Assembly (NCBI RefSeq): GCF_003478505.1
Contig: NZ_QUFI01000045.1
Coordinates: 1-21,434, forward strand
Length of the DNA stretch: 21,434 nt
DNA from: Clostridium sp. AF27-2AA
Lineage (GTDB): Bacteria; Bacillota; Clostridia; Lachnospirales; Lachnospiraceae
Reading direction: 5' to 3'
Below the pieces are notes generated by a model. That model made no database searches, was not told the origin of the DNA, and saw nothing but the letters and a program-made list of their open reading frames with translations. Positions 1-8,416 of the stretch are shown here, piece by piece. Positions within the stretch are counted from its first letter, which is position 1; each line of letters starts with the position of its first letter. The translations under genes and the position numbers were made by a program.

Positions 1-4
1 AACA

Positions 5-67
5 CAATACCCATATTTTGCACAGCGGTATGCCGGGATTAGCGGCTTCGGACCTATATTGGTATTG
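5..67 (-). repeat. Structured 3' element after the DUF3137 gene
   Basis: Positions 5-16 and 56-67 form a 12-bp stem with one mismatch and a 39-nt loop. A small nested GCCG/CGGC stem lies in the loop. The element begins right at the stop codon of the DUF3137 gene and could end its transcript or protect its 3' end, but no T run follows within view. The right part (43-82) recurs inverted at the other window edge, so this is probably one copy of a dispersed intergenic repeat. Its family is not recognised. Confidence 0.6.
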
Positions 68-82
68 CTCTTAAATTTTTAT
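43..82 (+). repeat. 40-bp edge repeat, left copy
   Basis: These 40 bases are the exact reverse complement of 21394-21433. The copy includes the TAA stop of the DUF3137 gene (79-81, minus strand) and reaches into the hairpin at 5-67. Read in the sense of the neighbouring gene, both copies start at the stop codon and run downstream. Confidence 0.9.
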
Positions 83-981
83 TCGGTTAACTGCAGTGCC
101 TCGATCATGGAGGTATACCAGCGGATCTGGCTTCGGAACTTATTTCGCAGAACTGAAGTATCGGCTTTTCCTTTTCCAAGCTCAAAGAAATTTTCATTGC
201 TGTCTACAAAAATATGAATAGTTCCATTCCTCAAAAAGCTGATATACAGACTGCCGCTGCAGCGGTCTGCGATCTTCAGAAGATTTTCCATTCGGTGTGG
301 TGTCAGAATGTAAAACGCTTCCTGCTCCTGGTCTGCCTCGACCGCAAAACGTTTGTTAAAGATTTCACTTTCCGTTCGGATCAGCTTCTCGCCTTTGAAA
401 TCCTTTTCTCTTTTTCTGGCTGACACATGGACATCTCCCGTCAGCTTGCTCTGAAAATCACACACCAGCCACTGTCCTTTATAAAGCGTGACCTCCCGTG
501 TTTCCCATTCGTTGTCTGCCTTCTGGTGTTCTTCTGTCTTGCATAGCTCCACATCACTAAATGCAATGGACATTCCTTTGTAAACCGCTTTTACAGAATC
601 GCTTCCTTTGCTGACTTCATACGGTTCCGGAAAGAGCATGCCGGCACTGCCGATCAGGCTTGCGGGCAGTCCCCAGCCCGGATGGTATTCCACCTGTTCA
701 AAAGCATCTTTCAGTGCCCCGACTACCATCTCCTCTCCCAACAGCACTTTTATGGCTTTGCTGTGGGGAGCGCTTATGACAGCTCCCACAAATGCAATGA
801 AAAATCCGATGTACAAAGAGTAGCGAAGCTCCTCAATTTCAAAGACTGCACAGGCCAGTGTTCCTCCAAGAATCACCGCTACAGCTGCATACATGATAAA
901 AGTTCCGACTGCCAGCATCACCCGGTGTTTTTCCAGCACCGCTGACAATTCTTCATCCGTGTAGGTTTTTCGTTCTTCCAT
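79..981 (-). CDS. DUF3137-like membrane protein
   Basis: A 300-residue protein with two hydrophobic segments near the N terminus (about residues 20-44 and 54-70), followed by a soluble domain of about 220 residues that is probably cytoplasmic. Layout and position directly downstream of lemA match DUF3137 proteins, which often pair with LemA; their biochemical role is unknown. I chose ATG at 981 because GGAGG lies seven bases upstream. The frame is open back to GTG at 1023, but that start has no ribosome binding site. Only 106 bases separate it from lemA, so the two are probably one transcript. The stop codon lies inside a repeated 40-bp sequence. Family assignment is from recall of architecture, not a search. 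Confidence 0.75.
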   Translation of the reverse strand: MEERKTYTDEELSAVLEKHRVMLAVGTFIMYAAVAVILGGTLACAVFEIEELRYSLYIGFFIAFVGAVISAPHSKAIKVLLGEEMVVGALKDAFEQVEYHPGWGLPASLIGSAGMLFPEPYEVSKGSDSVKAVYKGMSIAFSDVELCKTEEHQKADNEWETREVTLYKGQWLVCDFQSKLTGDVHVSARKREKDFKGEKLIRTESEIFNKRFAVEADQEQEAFYILTPHRMENLLKIADRCSGSLYISFLRNGTIHIFVDSNENFFELGKGKADTSVLRNKFRSQIRWYTSMIEALQLTE

Positions 982-1087
982 CCAGATCCCTCCATCGTTC
1001 ACGCTATCCTTTTTACTTTTCACAGATTATGCGGGCATACACATCTGCCGTTTTCTACTCTTGCGGAGCATCTTATCTTCAGCACAG

Positions 1088-1615
1088 TCAGAATGTGATC
1101 TTTACATCCTCCTGTTTTTCCGCCTCTGCCGCAAAGAATTCCCTGGGCCTGCGGGCACCAGCCAGTAGTTTTGCGGGAAAGACGGAAATCGCTGTATTGT
1201 AATCTGCCACGCTGGCATTGTACAGGCGTCTTGCAGCCTGCAGATGTTCCTCGGTATCACGGATGCCCTTCTGCAGTTCTAAAAATACCTCACTAGAGCG
1301 AAGCTCCGGGTATCCTTCCGCTACAGCAAAGAACCGGCCGCTCAGCATATCCATTTTCTGATCTGCTTCTGCCAGTTCTCCTACACTCATGCCCCGTCGA
1401 AGCTCTATGGTACGGGTAAACAGTTCCCGCTCGTGCTCCATATAACCTTTGGCGGTACTGAGCATTTTTGTCAGCAGATCATAACGCTTCGTTAAAGCCA
1501 CCTCGATTCCGGACAGACTTTCCTGCACCCGGATTTCTTTTTTCTGAAATCCGTTAACCGTTTTTATGAGCCACCGGATCAAAAGAATCAGTAGGATCAA
1601 AATCAATATCTTCAT
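1088..1615 (-). CDS. lemA: LemA family protein
   Basis: A 175-residue protein with an N-terminal hydrophobic anchor (residues 1-14, rich in Leu and Ile) and a long helical domain. Family hallmarks are visible: a segment YPELRSSEVFLELQ and, near the end, a run containing YNASVADYNTAISVFP. LemA proteins are membrane-anchored helical bundles with the C-terminal part usually outside the membrane; their function is poorly defined. ATG at 1615 has GGAGG nine bases upstream. The gene lies just upstream of the DUF3137 gene, a frequent pairing. A small ORF in another frame overlaps its start. Confidence 0.9.
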   Translation of the reverse strand: MKILILILLILLIRWLIKTVNGFQKKEIRVQESLSGIEVALTKRYDLLTKMLSTAKGYMEHERELFTRTIELRRGMSVGELAEADQKMDMLSGRFFAVAEGYPELRSSEVFLELQKGIRDTEEHLQAARRLYNASVADYNTAISVFPAKLLAGARRPREFFAAEAEKQEDVKITF

Positions 1616-1715
1616 AAGTACACTCCTCCATAAATTTCAGAATGTGAACCACTGCCTGCAGCGATTCGTAAAATGCCGCCTTTCGTTCCTCCCGCTGTTC
1701 ATATCCTTGTTCCAT
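1554..1715 (-). CDS. Possible small ORF overlapping the lemA start
   Basis: An ATG-to-TAA frame of 53 codons overlaps the first 62 bases of lemA in a different frame. The predicted peptide has a charged N terminus (MEQGYEQREERKAAFYESL), a short hydrophobic stretch and an acidic tail rich in Asp. The purine-rich AAGGGAGGG run ends directly against the ATG, which is too close for a normal ribosome binding site. It could be a translationally coupled leader or chance. I recognise no family. Confidence 0.22.
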   Translation of the reverse strand: MEQGYEQREERKAAFYESLQAVVHILKFMEECTYEDIDFDPTDSFDPVAHKNG

Positions 1716-1743
1716 CCCTCCCTTTTTCCGTTTTCACAATGAA

Positions 1744-1783
1744 AAAAGACTTATTGTATAAAAAACTGTACAATAAGTCTTTT
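1744..1783 (-). terminator. Strong terminator between the SNF2 gene and lemA
   Basis: A perfect 15-bp stem (1744-1758 with 1769-1783) encloses a 10-base loop. On the minus strand the stem runs into six T residues, so it should end the SNF2 helicase transcript. The A/T-rich stem ends also give T residues on the plus strand, so it may work both ways. Confidence 0.85.
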
Positions 1784-1896
1784 CAAAAAGATATTAACCA
1801 AAAGTTAGTTTTTCACCGTTCCCAGTCTGCGAGGTTCCTGAGAGGCTCCGGGAGATCATGTGTTTGTTCCACCACTGTCACAGAATATCTGACGTT

Positions 1897-4800
1897 TTAC
1901 TGCGGAGAAAGGATTTTTAGCAATTCCTCCCGGCTGAGACTGCCGATGGATACCTGTTCTCCGGAAATGATCTGATCTGCCAGATCCCGTTTCTGCTCCT
2001 GAAGCAGTAAAATATTCTCCTCTACCGTGTCCTTCATGATCAGTTTAAATACCGATACCTGCTTTTCCTGTCCAATACGGTGGGCACGGTCGGTGGCCTG
2101 ATTCTGGGCCGCCACATTCCACCACGGATCGTAATGGATCACGATGTCGGCTGCCGTTAAATTCAGGCCGGTCCCCCCCGCCTTTAAAGAGATCAGAAAT
2201 ACCGGCGTATCATCAGTCTGGAAGGCTCCGGCCATGCGGATACGCTCTTCCTTCGGGGTTGCTCCCGTCAGAAGATGGAACGCGATTCCCTCTTTCTTTA
2301 ACCGCTGGCCGATCAGCTCCAGCATAGACGTGAACTGGGAAAACAGCAGGATCTTGTGGTCTCCCGCAATGCCTCCCGTGATCAGCTCCATACAGGTATC
2401 AAGCTTCGCGGATCCGCCCCTGTAGCGATCAAAGCACAGGGACGGATCACAGCAGATCTGGCGCAGTTTCGTGAGCTCTGCCAGTACCTGAATGCGCTCT
2501 GATCCATAAGTATCGCCGCTCATCTGCTCCAGCTCCTCTTTCAGCGCCAGCGCATGTGCTGTGTAAAGCTGCTTCTGTTCTTCCTCTGCCATAGAGTAGA
2601 CCACGGTTTCCAGCTTGTCTGGAAGGTCTTTTAAGACATCCTTCTTCAGACGGCGCAGCACAAACGGACCACTGAGCCGCCGCAGGCTCTCCAGTGCATA
2701 CCGATCGCCGGCTTTGGCAATCGGCAGCTCAAACTGTTTGCGGAACCTGGAATAGGTGAATAAAAATCCCGGCATCAGATAATCGAAAATGCTCCACAGC
2801 TCTGATAAGCGGTTTTCGATCGGCGTACCCGTCAGCGCATAGCGGGTCTGGGCCTTGACGAGCTTCACTGACTTAGCGCTCTGGGTCAGCGGATTCTTGA
2901 TATACTGTGCTTCATCAATCACCTGGAAACGGAACTGAAATGGTTCGTAGCAGGCAATATCACGCTTTAAGAGATCGTAGGAAGTGATCAATATCTGAGG
3001 GTACGGGATCATTTCTGCTATTTTCAAATTCTCCGCGCCGGTTTTTGCTGCGTTTTTCAGGATCTCCTCCCGCTCCGGCGCAGTGCCGGTTACTGTCCTT
3101 ACGGTGAGTCCCGGCGCAAACCGCTTTAACTCGTTTTCCCAGTTGTACACCAGGGAAGCCGGACACACGATCAGAGACTGGGACTCCGGATGCGCCTCCG
3201 CCTCGGCCTGTAAAAGCGCAATGATCTGAATGGTCTTTCCAAGGCCCATATCATCAGCCAGAATGCCGCCAAATCCATTCACATCCAGTGTTCTCAGCCA
3301 GCGGTAACCGGTTTTCTGGTAACCACGCAGCACCTGCTGCAGGGATTCCGGAACCACATAGTCACTATCTTCCACAGACTTCATGCCCCGGACCACAGCC
3401 CGGAACAGATTATCCCGGTAAAAGGTGATGCCGTTGCCCTCCTTTAACACATTGTCCAGGTACAGAGCCCGGTAAACCGGAACTTTCACCACGCCGGACA
3501 AAAGCTCTTCTCTTCCAATACCAAGACTGTCGGTCATGCGGGCTACCGTCATAAGACCATTCTCATCTACATTCAAAAATTCTCCGCTGCGCAGGCGGTA
3601 ATACTTCTTTTTCGGATCGTAGCCGGATAAGATATCCAAAAGCTCGTCCCGGGACATACCCTCTGCGTCTACGTTTAATTCCAGCCATCTTCCGGCGCTC
3701 TGCACGCCCACCTTTACCTGGGGGGATGGCAGAACGCGGATTTTTCGTGCTTCGTCGGATACCAGGACCTGTCCCAGCTCCATGAATTCCTCCATCCCCT
3801 CAGAAAGCAGGTGATACAGCGCCTCCTCATCATTCCTGATGACCAGATACTCCGACTCACCGTCCCGGTACTGGAAATACCGGGTAATGACCTGGCTGAT
3901 CTTAAATTCGCCCGGCACATCACGGCAGATGATCCGCGGCACCTTGTCATCGTTGAGCGGTGAGAAAGAAAAGTCACCGTAGGACAAAAGCGGCTTCATG
4001 GTGATCTCATCCGGACCGGTACTATCAAAAGAGAACTGTGCTTTCAGCTCCTTCGGCCGGTAGCTTTCCAGATCCACATCGTGAACGGTAAGCTCCGCGT
4101 AGGGAAGAATCTTCTGCAGCACACGCTCGTAAAACAGTGGGATGTCACGGTCCTGAATGTCCAGAGTATGGCTCTTTTTGTCTTTCAGCACCTGCTCTAA
4201 AAACACGCCAAGCTCCCGGGACTCTGTCTCATCCAGGCACACCAGGCTTGTCTCATTGCCCACATACCAGCCCCTCTCTCCGGGAATACCAAAGAGCTCC
4301 TGGTCTACCGAAACCGCAATGCCATCCCGGCCTGCCCGACAGATCCGTACCGGAAAGCGCATGCAATCCTGCTTTACCTTCACCGTGAAGTGGCTGCCGT
4401 CGCCAAACTCCACCTCCAGATCGTGGTTTTCCATAAGCTGAAAGAAGCGGTCCCGGTTTGCCCGGTTCAAATTCAGGGTGCGAAGCCCCTGCATGGTGAC
4501 GAATGAGCTTTTCCGAAACTGTTCAAAATGCTCCTGATAGACCTGAACCAGCTCCAGAAGCAGAGCGCATAATTCCCGGTCTCCTTCCGCAAAGGCATTC
4601 AGGCTGTGGTGAAAGGTCAGCTGCTTTCCATAAGACACGCTGGCTCCGGTGCGCACCGCCTCCGCAAAAGCCATCAGGTCCTTAATAATATAAAAACGAT
4701 CCCGCCCAAGCTTGAATTCCAGACTGGCAGAACCGTTTTTTAACATCAGGCGCGGCACCAGCCGGATTTCTGTCTCCTCGGCATCTTCGATGATCTTTGC

Positions 4801-5091
4801 CACTTCCCGGTTGGTATACTCCCGGATCATGGTGCGGATCTCCTGTGATGTAGAGACAGGGCGGCCGGAATGCTGCTCCTGTTCTTTTTTCCATTGTTCC
4901 CACACAAGCTTTGCATGGGCGCACATGCCCATGTAGGAATTTCCATTTACACAAGAACAAGAGTAGTCACGAACCTGACTACCCTTGACATATAAACTCA
5001 CCTTATATAAGCTGGCCCCATCCTGGACGGAGGCGCGGATTCCCTGCTCTCCCTTCCAGAATGTGCTGGTGGCGGACTCCGTTATCTTCAT
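1897..5091 (-). CDS. SWIM/SNF2 family helicase-like ATPase
   Basis: A 1064-residue DNA-dependent ATPase of the SNF2 superfamily. An N-terminal SWIM zinc motif (CSC...CAH, about residues 65-85) is followed by a long region like the bacterial SNF2-associated domain. The C-terminal half is the motor: Walker A ADDMGLGKT, a DEAQ motif II (VIDEAQ), TGTPIENR as motif III, and QATDRAHRIGQ as motif VI. ATG at 5091 is chosen because AAGGAGG lies eight bases upstream; the frame stays open to 5229, through the palindromic element, but lacks a start signal there. Such stand-alone proteins are common in Firmicutes; their physiological role (remodelling protein-DNA complexes or repair) is unsettled. No methylase or nuclease partner is nearby, so I see no case for a defence island. 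Confidence 0.92.
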   Translation of the reverse strand: MKITESATSTFWKGEQGIRASVQDGASLYKVSLYVKGSQVRDYSCSCVNGNSYMGMCAHAKLVWEQWKKEQEQHSGRPVSTSQEIRTMIREYTNREVAKIIEDAEETEIRLVPRLMLKNGSASLEFKLGRDRFYIIKDLMAFAEAVRTGASVSYGKQLTFHHSLNAFAEGDRELCALLLELVQVYQEHFEQFRKSSFVTMQGLRTLNLNRANRDRFFQLMENHDLEVEFGDGSHFTVKVKQDCMRFPVRICRAGRDGIAVSVDQELFGIPGERGWYVGNETSLVCLDETESRELGVFLEQVLKDKKSHTLDIQDRDIPLFYERVLQKILPYAELTVHDVDLESYRPKELKAQFSFDSTGPDEITMKPLLSYGDFSFSPLNDDKVPRIICRDVPGEFKISQVITRYFQYRDGESEYLVIRNDEEALYHLLSEGMEEFMELGQVLVSDEARKIRVLPSPQVKVGVQSAGRWLELNVDAEGMSRDELLDILSGYDPKKKYYRLRSGEFLNVDENGLMTVARMTDSLGIGREELLSGVVKVPVYRALYLDNVLKEGNGITFYRDNLFRAVVRGMKSVEDSDYVVPESLQQVLRGYQKTGYRWLRTLDVNGFGGILADDMGLGKTIQIIALLQAEAEAHPESQSLIVCPASLVYNWENELKRFAPGLTVRTVTGTAPEREEILKNAAKTGAENLKIAEMIPYPQILITSYDLLKRDIACYEPFQFRFQVIDEAQYIKNPLTQSAKSVKLVKAQTRYALTGTPIENRLSELWSIFDYLMPGFLFTYSRFRKQFELPIAKAGDRYALESLRRLSGPFVLRRLKKDVLKDLPDKLETVVYSMAEEEQKQLYTAHALALKEELEQMSGDTYGSERIQVLAELTKLRQICCDPSLCFDRYRGGSAKLDTCMELITGGIAGDHKILLFSQFTSMLELIGQRLKKEGIAFHLLTGATPKEERIRMAGAFQTDDTPVFLISLKAGGTGLNLTAADIVIHYDPWWNVAAQNQATDRAHRIGQEKQVSVFKLIMKDTVEENILLLQEQKRDLADQIISGEQVSIGSLSREELLKILSPQ

Positions 5092-5130
5092 AAAAAGTGC
5101 CTCCTTGCGCAAAATACCGATGCAATTCGT

Positions 5131-5260
5131 GACATGCAGCTCAGCTCGATTCCGCTTCGCTGCATCTCGCTGCGCGGGCTTCGCCCTATAGATGACAGTG
5201 AATCCCGAAGGCTCTGTGAGCAAGCTCACCGCCTTCGAAATTCACTGTCATCTGCATGTC
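5131..5260. repeat. 130-bp palindromic intergenic element
   Basis: The element fills most of the argS-SNF2 gap. Its ends are 9-bp inverted repeats (GACATGCAG at 5131-5139 and CTGCATGTC at 5252-5260). Inside is a perfect 13-bp stem (5191-5203 with 5240-5252) carrying further paired steps GAAGGC/GCCTTC and GTGAG/CTCAC, a GGGCTTCGCCC mini-hairpin (5176-5186), and several short GCTTCGC or CTCGCTGCG motifs. It has no coding capacity of its own and no T run, so it resembles a MITE- or REP-like sequence more than a terminator. Confidence 0.65.
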
Positions 5261-5272
5261 TCTGCTGTAACG

Positions 5273-7039
5273 TCACATCCGTTCCGGGGCTTCAAAGCCA
5301 AGTACCTGGATACATGCCTCGAGCACGCGTTTTACCAGGGTGATGAGGGCGATCCAGCTTGCCTGACGCTCTTTGTCTTCTTCGGCCAGGATACGGGTAT
5401 CGTGGTAGAAGCTGTTGAAGGCGTTGGACAGGTCGAAAATATACTGGCAGATCTTGTGCGGTGCGGTCTCTGCGAAGGCGCTCTCCATCACATCGTTGTA
5501 CTTGGACAGCTCCAGCATCAGAGTCTTCTCTGCGTCGCTGGCTGCCGGAAGAATAGACTCTGCCTTTGCGCCCGGATTCTGTGCCTCATATTTTGCCAGA
5601 ATGGATTTGATGCGGACGATGGTGTACAGGATGTACGGACCGGTATTGCCCTCGAAGGAGATAAAGCGGTCGATATCGAACACATAGTCCTTCGCTGCCT
5701 GGTTGGATAAGTCACCGTATTTTAAAGCTGCAAGACCGACAATCTTGGCAGTCTCCTTTGCCTCTGCCTCATCCATGCTGCGATTTTCCATAATGCGGCT
5801 GTAAACAGCCTCATCGATATCTGCAATGAGGTGCTCCAGACGCATCACGCCGCCCTCTCTGGTCTTAAACGGCTTGCCGTCCTTGCCGTTCATGGTTCCG
5901 AAACCGATGTGGATCATCGGGGTCTCCGGTTTTACATAACCGGCCTTCTTCGCCACACGGAATACCTGCTTAAAGTGAAGCTCCTGGCGCTTATCGGTAA
6001 TGTATACATATTTGACCGGCTGGAAATCCTTCTCACGCTGGATGATGGTTCCCAGGTCCGAGGTGGCATACAGTGCAGCCCCGTCAGACTTGCGGACAAT
6101 ACACGGCGGCAGCTCCTTAGAGTCCGTCGGTTCGGTGACATCTACGACCAGGGCGCCCTGGCTCTCGTATGCAAGACCCTTGTCCTGCAGATCCTGGATC
6201 AGCCATGGGATGTACTCCTCAGCATCACTCTCACCCTTCCAGAGCTCGAAATGAACATCCAGGTTGTCATAGTTTCTCTTTAAATCCGCCAGGGAGACGC
6301 TCATGATATGTTTCCAGATGGCAGTATACGGCGGGTAGCCCTTCTGCAGCTTGAAGGTCGCGGTCTGGGCGCGCTCCTTGAAGGCCTCGTCCACTTTGGA
6401 CTTGCCGCTGGCGGTCGGGTAGATGTCCTCCAGCTCACTGATAGTAAACGGCGGCTCGGACGGATACTCGCCGGTATAGTTCTCATCGAAATAAACCAGA
6501 TCCGGCTTGCGGTCACGCAGCTCCTCGATGATAAGGCCCATCTGCAGGCCCCAGTCACCCAGATGTACATCGCCGATCATGTTGTAGCCTAAATAACGGC
6601 CCATGCGCTTTACGCTCTCACCGATCACGGCAGAACGCAGATGGCCGACATGGAGCGGCTTTGCCACGTTGGCTCCGCCGTAGTCCACGATGATGGTCTC
6701 GCCATGACCCTCTTCCTCCACGCCAAGCTTTTCTTCCTTCGCCATACCGTTCATAAAATCAGCCAGGTAAGCTGCATTTAAGCGAATGTTGATGAAGCCG
6801 GGCATCACGGCATTAATCTCAGAAAACATACCGTCACCGTTTAACTTTTCAACAACCTCATTCGCAATGTCAATCGGTTTCTTTTTATATGCCTTAGCAG
6901 CTGCCATAGCGCCGTTGCACTGGTATTCACATAAGTCCGGGCGGTTGGATAAGACAACCCTTGCGTAGGACGCGTCGTAGCCACAGGCGGTAAATGCAGA
7001 CTTCATCTCGTCTGCGATCAGATCCAGAATTTTCTTCAC
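5273..7039 (-). CDS. argS: Arginyl-tRNA synthetase
   Basis: A 588-residue class I synthetase that charges tRNA-Arg with arginine in the cytoplasm. It has the ArgRS N-terminal domain (residues 1-100), the HIGH-type motif as HVGH (130-133) within the segment NVAKPLHVGHLRSAVIG, and the ArgRS-specific KPFKTREGG in place of a classical KMSKS loop. A C-terminal DALR-type anticodon-binding domain follows, starting near YILYTIVRIKSI. Length fits the family. The start is GTG at 7039, with AAAGGAG nine bases upstream and agreement with the family N terminus. Its promoter is a good TTGCAA/TATAAT pair with a 17-bp spacer, diverging from efp. Confidence 0.97.
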   Translation of the reverse strand: MKKILDLIADEMKSAFTACGYDASYARVVLSNRPDLCEYQCNGAMAAAKAYKKKPIDIANEVVEKLNGDGMFSEINAVMPGFINIRLNAAYLADFMNGMAKEEKLGVEEEGHGETIIVDYGGANVAKPLHVGHLRSAVIGESVKRMGRYLGYNMIGDVHLGDWGLQMGLIIEELRDRKPDLVYFDENYTGEYPSEPPFTISELEDIYPTASGKSKVDEAFKERAQTATFKLQKGYPPYTAIWKHIMSVSLADLKRNYDNLDVHFELWKGESDAEEYIPWLIQDLQDKGLAYESQGALVVDVTEPTDSKELPPCIVRKSDGAALYATSDLGTIIQREKDFQPVKYVYITDKRQELHFKQVFRVAKKAGYVKPETPMIHIGFGTMNGKDGKPFKTREGGVMRLEHLIADIDEAVYSRIMENRSMDEAEAKETAKIVGLAALKYGDLSNQAAKDYVFDIDRFISFEGNTGPYILYTIVRIKSILAKYEAQNPGAKAESILPAASDAEKTLMLELSKYNDVMESAFAETAPHKICQYIFDLSNAFNSFYHDTRILAEEDKERQASWIALITLVKRVLEACIQVLGFEAPERM

Positions 7040-7087
7040 CTTTTCAGTCTCCTTTTGTTGGTTTTCTTCCTCTTTTACTGAATTATC

Positions 7088-7116
7088 ATTATACCCGATT
7101 CAGTGCCAAATTGCAA
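7088..7116 (-). promoter_or_regulatory. argS promoter
   Basis: On the minus strand a -35 box TTGCAA (7111-7116) and a consensus -10 box TATAAT (7088-7093) are separated by exactly 17 bases. It lies about 50 bases before the GTG start of argS. Confidence 0.85.
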
Positions 7117-7144
7117 GAATTGGCCTGGTGAAGCCAAAAAACAG

Positions 7145-7173
7145 TTGAAAAATCATGTCTTTTAGTATAGAAT
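7145..7173 (+). promoter_or_regulatory. efp promoter
   Basis: A -35 box TTGAAA (7145-7150) and a -10 box TAGAAT (7168-7173) are separated by 17 bases. The efp start lies 45 bases further on, preceded by AAGGAGG. Confidence 0.75.
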
Positions 7174-7218
7174 ATAGTAGATTAATAGCGAGTACGCAAA
7201 TTCAAGGAGGAATATCAC

Positions 7219-7776
7219 ATGATTTCAGCAGGTGATTTTAGAAACGGCATTACCCTGGAAATCGAGGGTAACGTATACCAGATCGTTGAGTTCCAGCATG
7301 TAAAACCGGGTAAAGGTGCTGCATTCGTAAGAACCAAAATCAAAAACGTTATGACCGGTTCCGTAGTAGAGAGAACCTTCCGTCCGACTGAGAAGTTCCC
7401 GTCTGCAAGAATCGACCGCGTAGATATGCAGTATCTGTACGAGGATGGCGATCTGTACAACTTCATGAACATGGAGAACTACGAGCAGATGGCTCTCGCT
7501 GCAGACGTAATCGGCGATGCATTAAAATTCGTTAAGGAGAATGAGGTTGTTAAGATCTGCTCTTACAACGGCAAAGTATTCTCCGTTGAGCCGCCGTTAT
7601 TCGTAGAGCTCGAGATCACCAACACCGAGCCGGGCTTCAAGGGTGATACCGCTCAGGGCGCTACCAAACCGGCAACCGTTGAGACCGGCGCAACCGTATA
7701 CGTTCCGCTGTTCGTTGACAACGGTGACAAGATCAAGATCGACACCCGTACCGGTGAGTACCTGTCCAGAGTTTAA
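7219..7776 (+). CDS. efp: Elongation factor P
   Basis: A 185-residue translation factor that binds stalled ribosomes and promotes peptide bond formation at polyproline stretches. The N-terminal KOW-like domain carries the loop [10 protein letters not shown] with Lys32 at the tip; in Bacillus this position carries a 5-aminopentanol modification. The OB-fold domains follow, ending in the family signature GEYLSRV. AAGGAGG lies eight bases before the ATG. It is a single-gene transcript, with its own promoter and a terminator hairpin after the stop. Its codon use looks strongly biased, as expected for an abundant protein. Confidence 0.98.
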   Translation: MISAGDFRNGITLEIEGNVYQIVEFQHVKPGKGAAFVRTKIKNVMTGSVVERTFRPTEKFPSARIDRVDMQYLYEDGDLYNFMNMENYEQMALAADVIGDALKFVKENEVVKICSYNGKVFSVEPPLFVELEITNTEPGFKGDTAQGATKPATVETGATVYVPLFVDNGDKIKIDTRTGEYLSRV

Positions 7777-7810
7777 TACTCCGCAAAGTTTTCGATCTGA
7801 AACGCAATGC

Positions 7811-7848
7811 AAAAGAGGCGGTTTCCTCATAGGAGCCGTCTCTTTTTT
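7811..7848 (+). terminator. efp terminator, probably bidirectional
   Basis: The stem AAAGAGGCGG pairs with CCGTCTCTTT (one G-U pair) around an inner CCT/AGG step, and a T run follows at 7843-7848. Four T residues follow the stem on the other strand, so it may also end the yqeG transcript. A second weaker dyad, GTAACC/GGTTAC, lies at 7859-7884. Confidence 0.85.
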
Positions 7849-7892
7849 ACTGTCTATGTAACCGTCCACTACCTTCCAGGTTACATGCTTTT

Positions 7893-8402
7893 TTATTTTC
7901 TGTTTTTCAATTCACGCTTATAGAAGTGAAGCACTACGGTCTCCAGATATCGTTTTAACACAATCTGGATCTCTTCTTTCGGATTGATGGGTTTTACAAG
8001 AATGCCGTAGATTCCGGCCCGGTTGGCTCCATACACATCGGTAAAGAGCTGATCCCCCACAAAGAGGACCTCCTCTTTCGTGAGCCCCATCTGCTCCACT
8101 GCGCGGTTATAATTCTTCACCCACGGCTTTCCGGCCTTGTAAATATAAGGAGACTGCACCTGCTCCGCAAAGGACTTCACCCGCGGCTCCTTGTTGTTTG
8201 AGAGAAGGATCGTCTGAAATCCCAGACCATGAAGCTGTTTAAAGAGGGCCAGCGCCCGCTCGTCTGCCGGGGCTCCGTGGGGCACCAGGGTATTGTCGAT
8301 GTCAAAAATAACTCCCTTTTTTCCTTTTTCTCTCCAGCCTTCCCAGTCAATTTCGTAGGTGCTGTCCACCCACTCTTTCGGATAAAATGGTTCTAATATC
8401 AC
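7893..8402 (-). CDS. yqeG: YqeG family HAD phosphatase
   Basis: A 169-residue HAD-superfamily (subclass IIIA) protein. Motif I is DIDNT at residues 34-38 with nucleophile Asp34 and acid/base Asp36. Motif II is the SNN in ILLSNNKEPRV, motif III is the Lys in KAGKPWVKNY, and motif IV is GDQLFTD. All catalytic positions are present. The physiological substrate of the family is not settled; a phosphatidylglycerophosphate phosphatase role is known for related GEP4-type proteins. The start is GTG at 8402, 14 bases after the nrdR stop, with only a weak AGGGCAGGG upstream, so translation is probably coupled to nrdR. Confidence 0.9.
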   Translation of the reverse strand: MILEPFYPKEWVDSTYEIDWEGWREKGKKGVIFDIDNTLVPHGAPADERALALFKQLHGLGFQTILLSNNKEPRVKSFAEQVQSPYIYKAGKPWVKNYNRAVEQMGLTKEEVLFVGDQLFTDVYGANRAGIYGILVKPINPKEEIQIVLKRYLETVVLHFYKRELKNRK

Positions 8403-8416
8403 AATCGTGCCCTGCC

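Noticed and set aside
1897..5091. SNF2 helicase as part of a defence island
   Set aside because: DISARM- or other SNF2-based systems need methylase, nuclease or DUF partners. The neighbours are argS, lemA and a DUF3137 gene, so it is probably a stand-alone chromosomal SNF2 protein.
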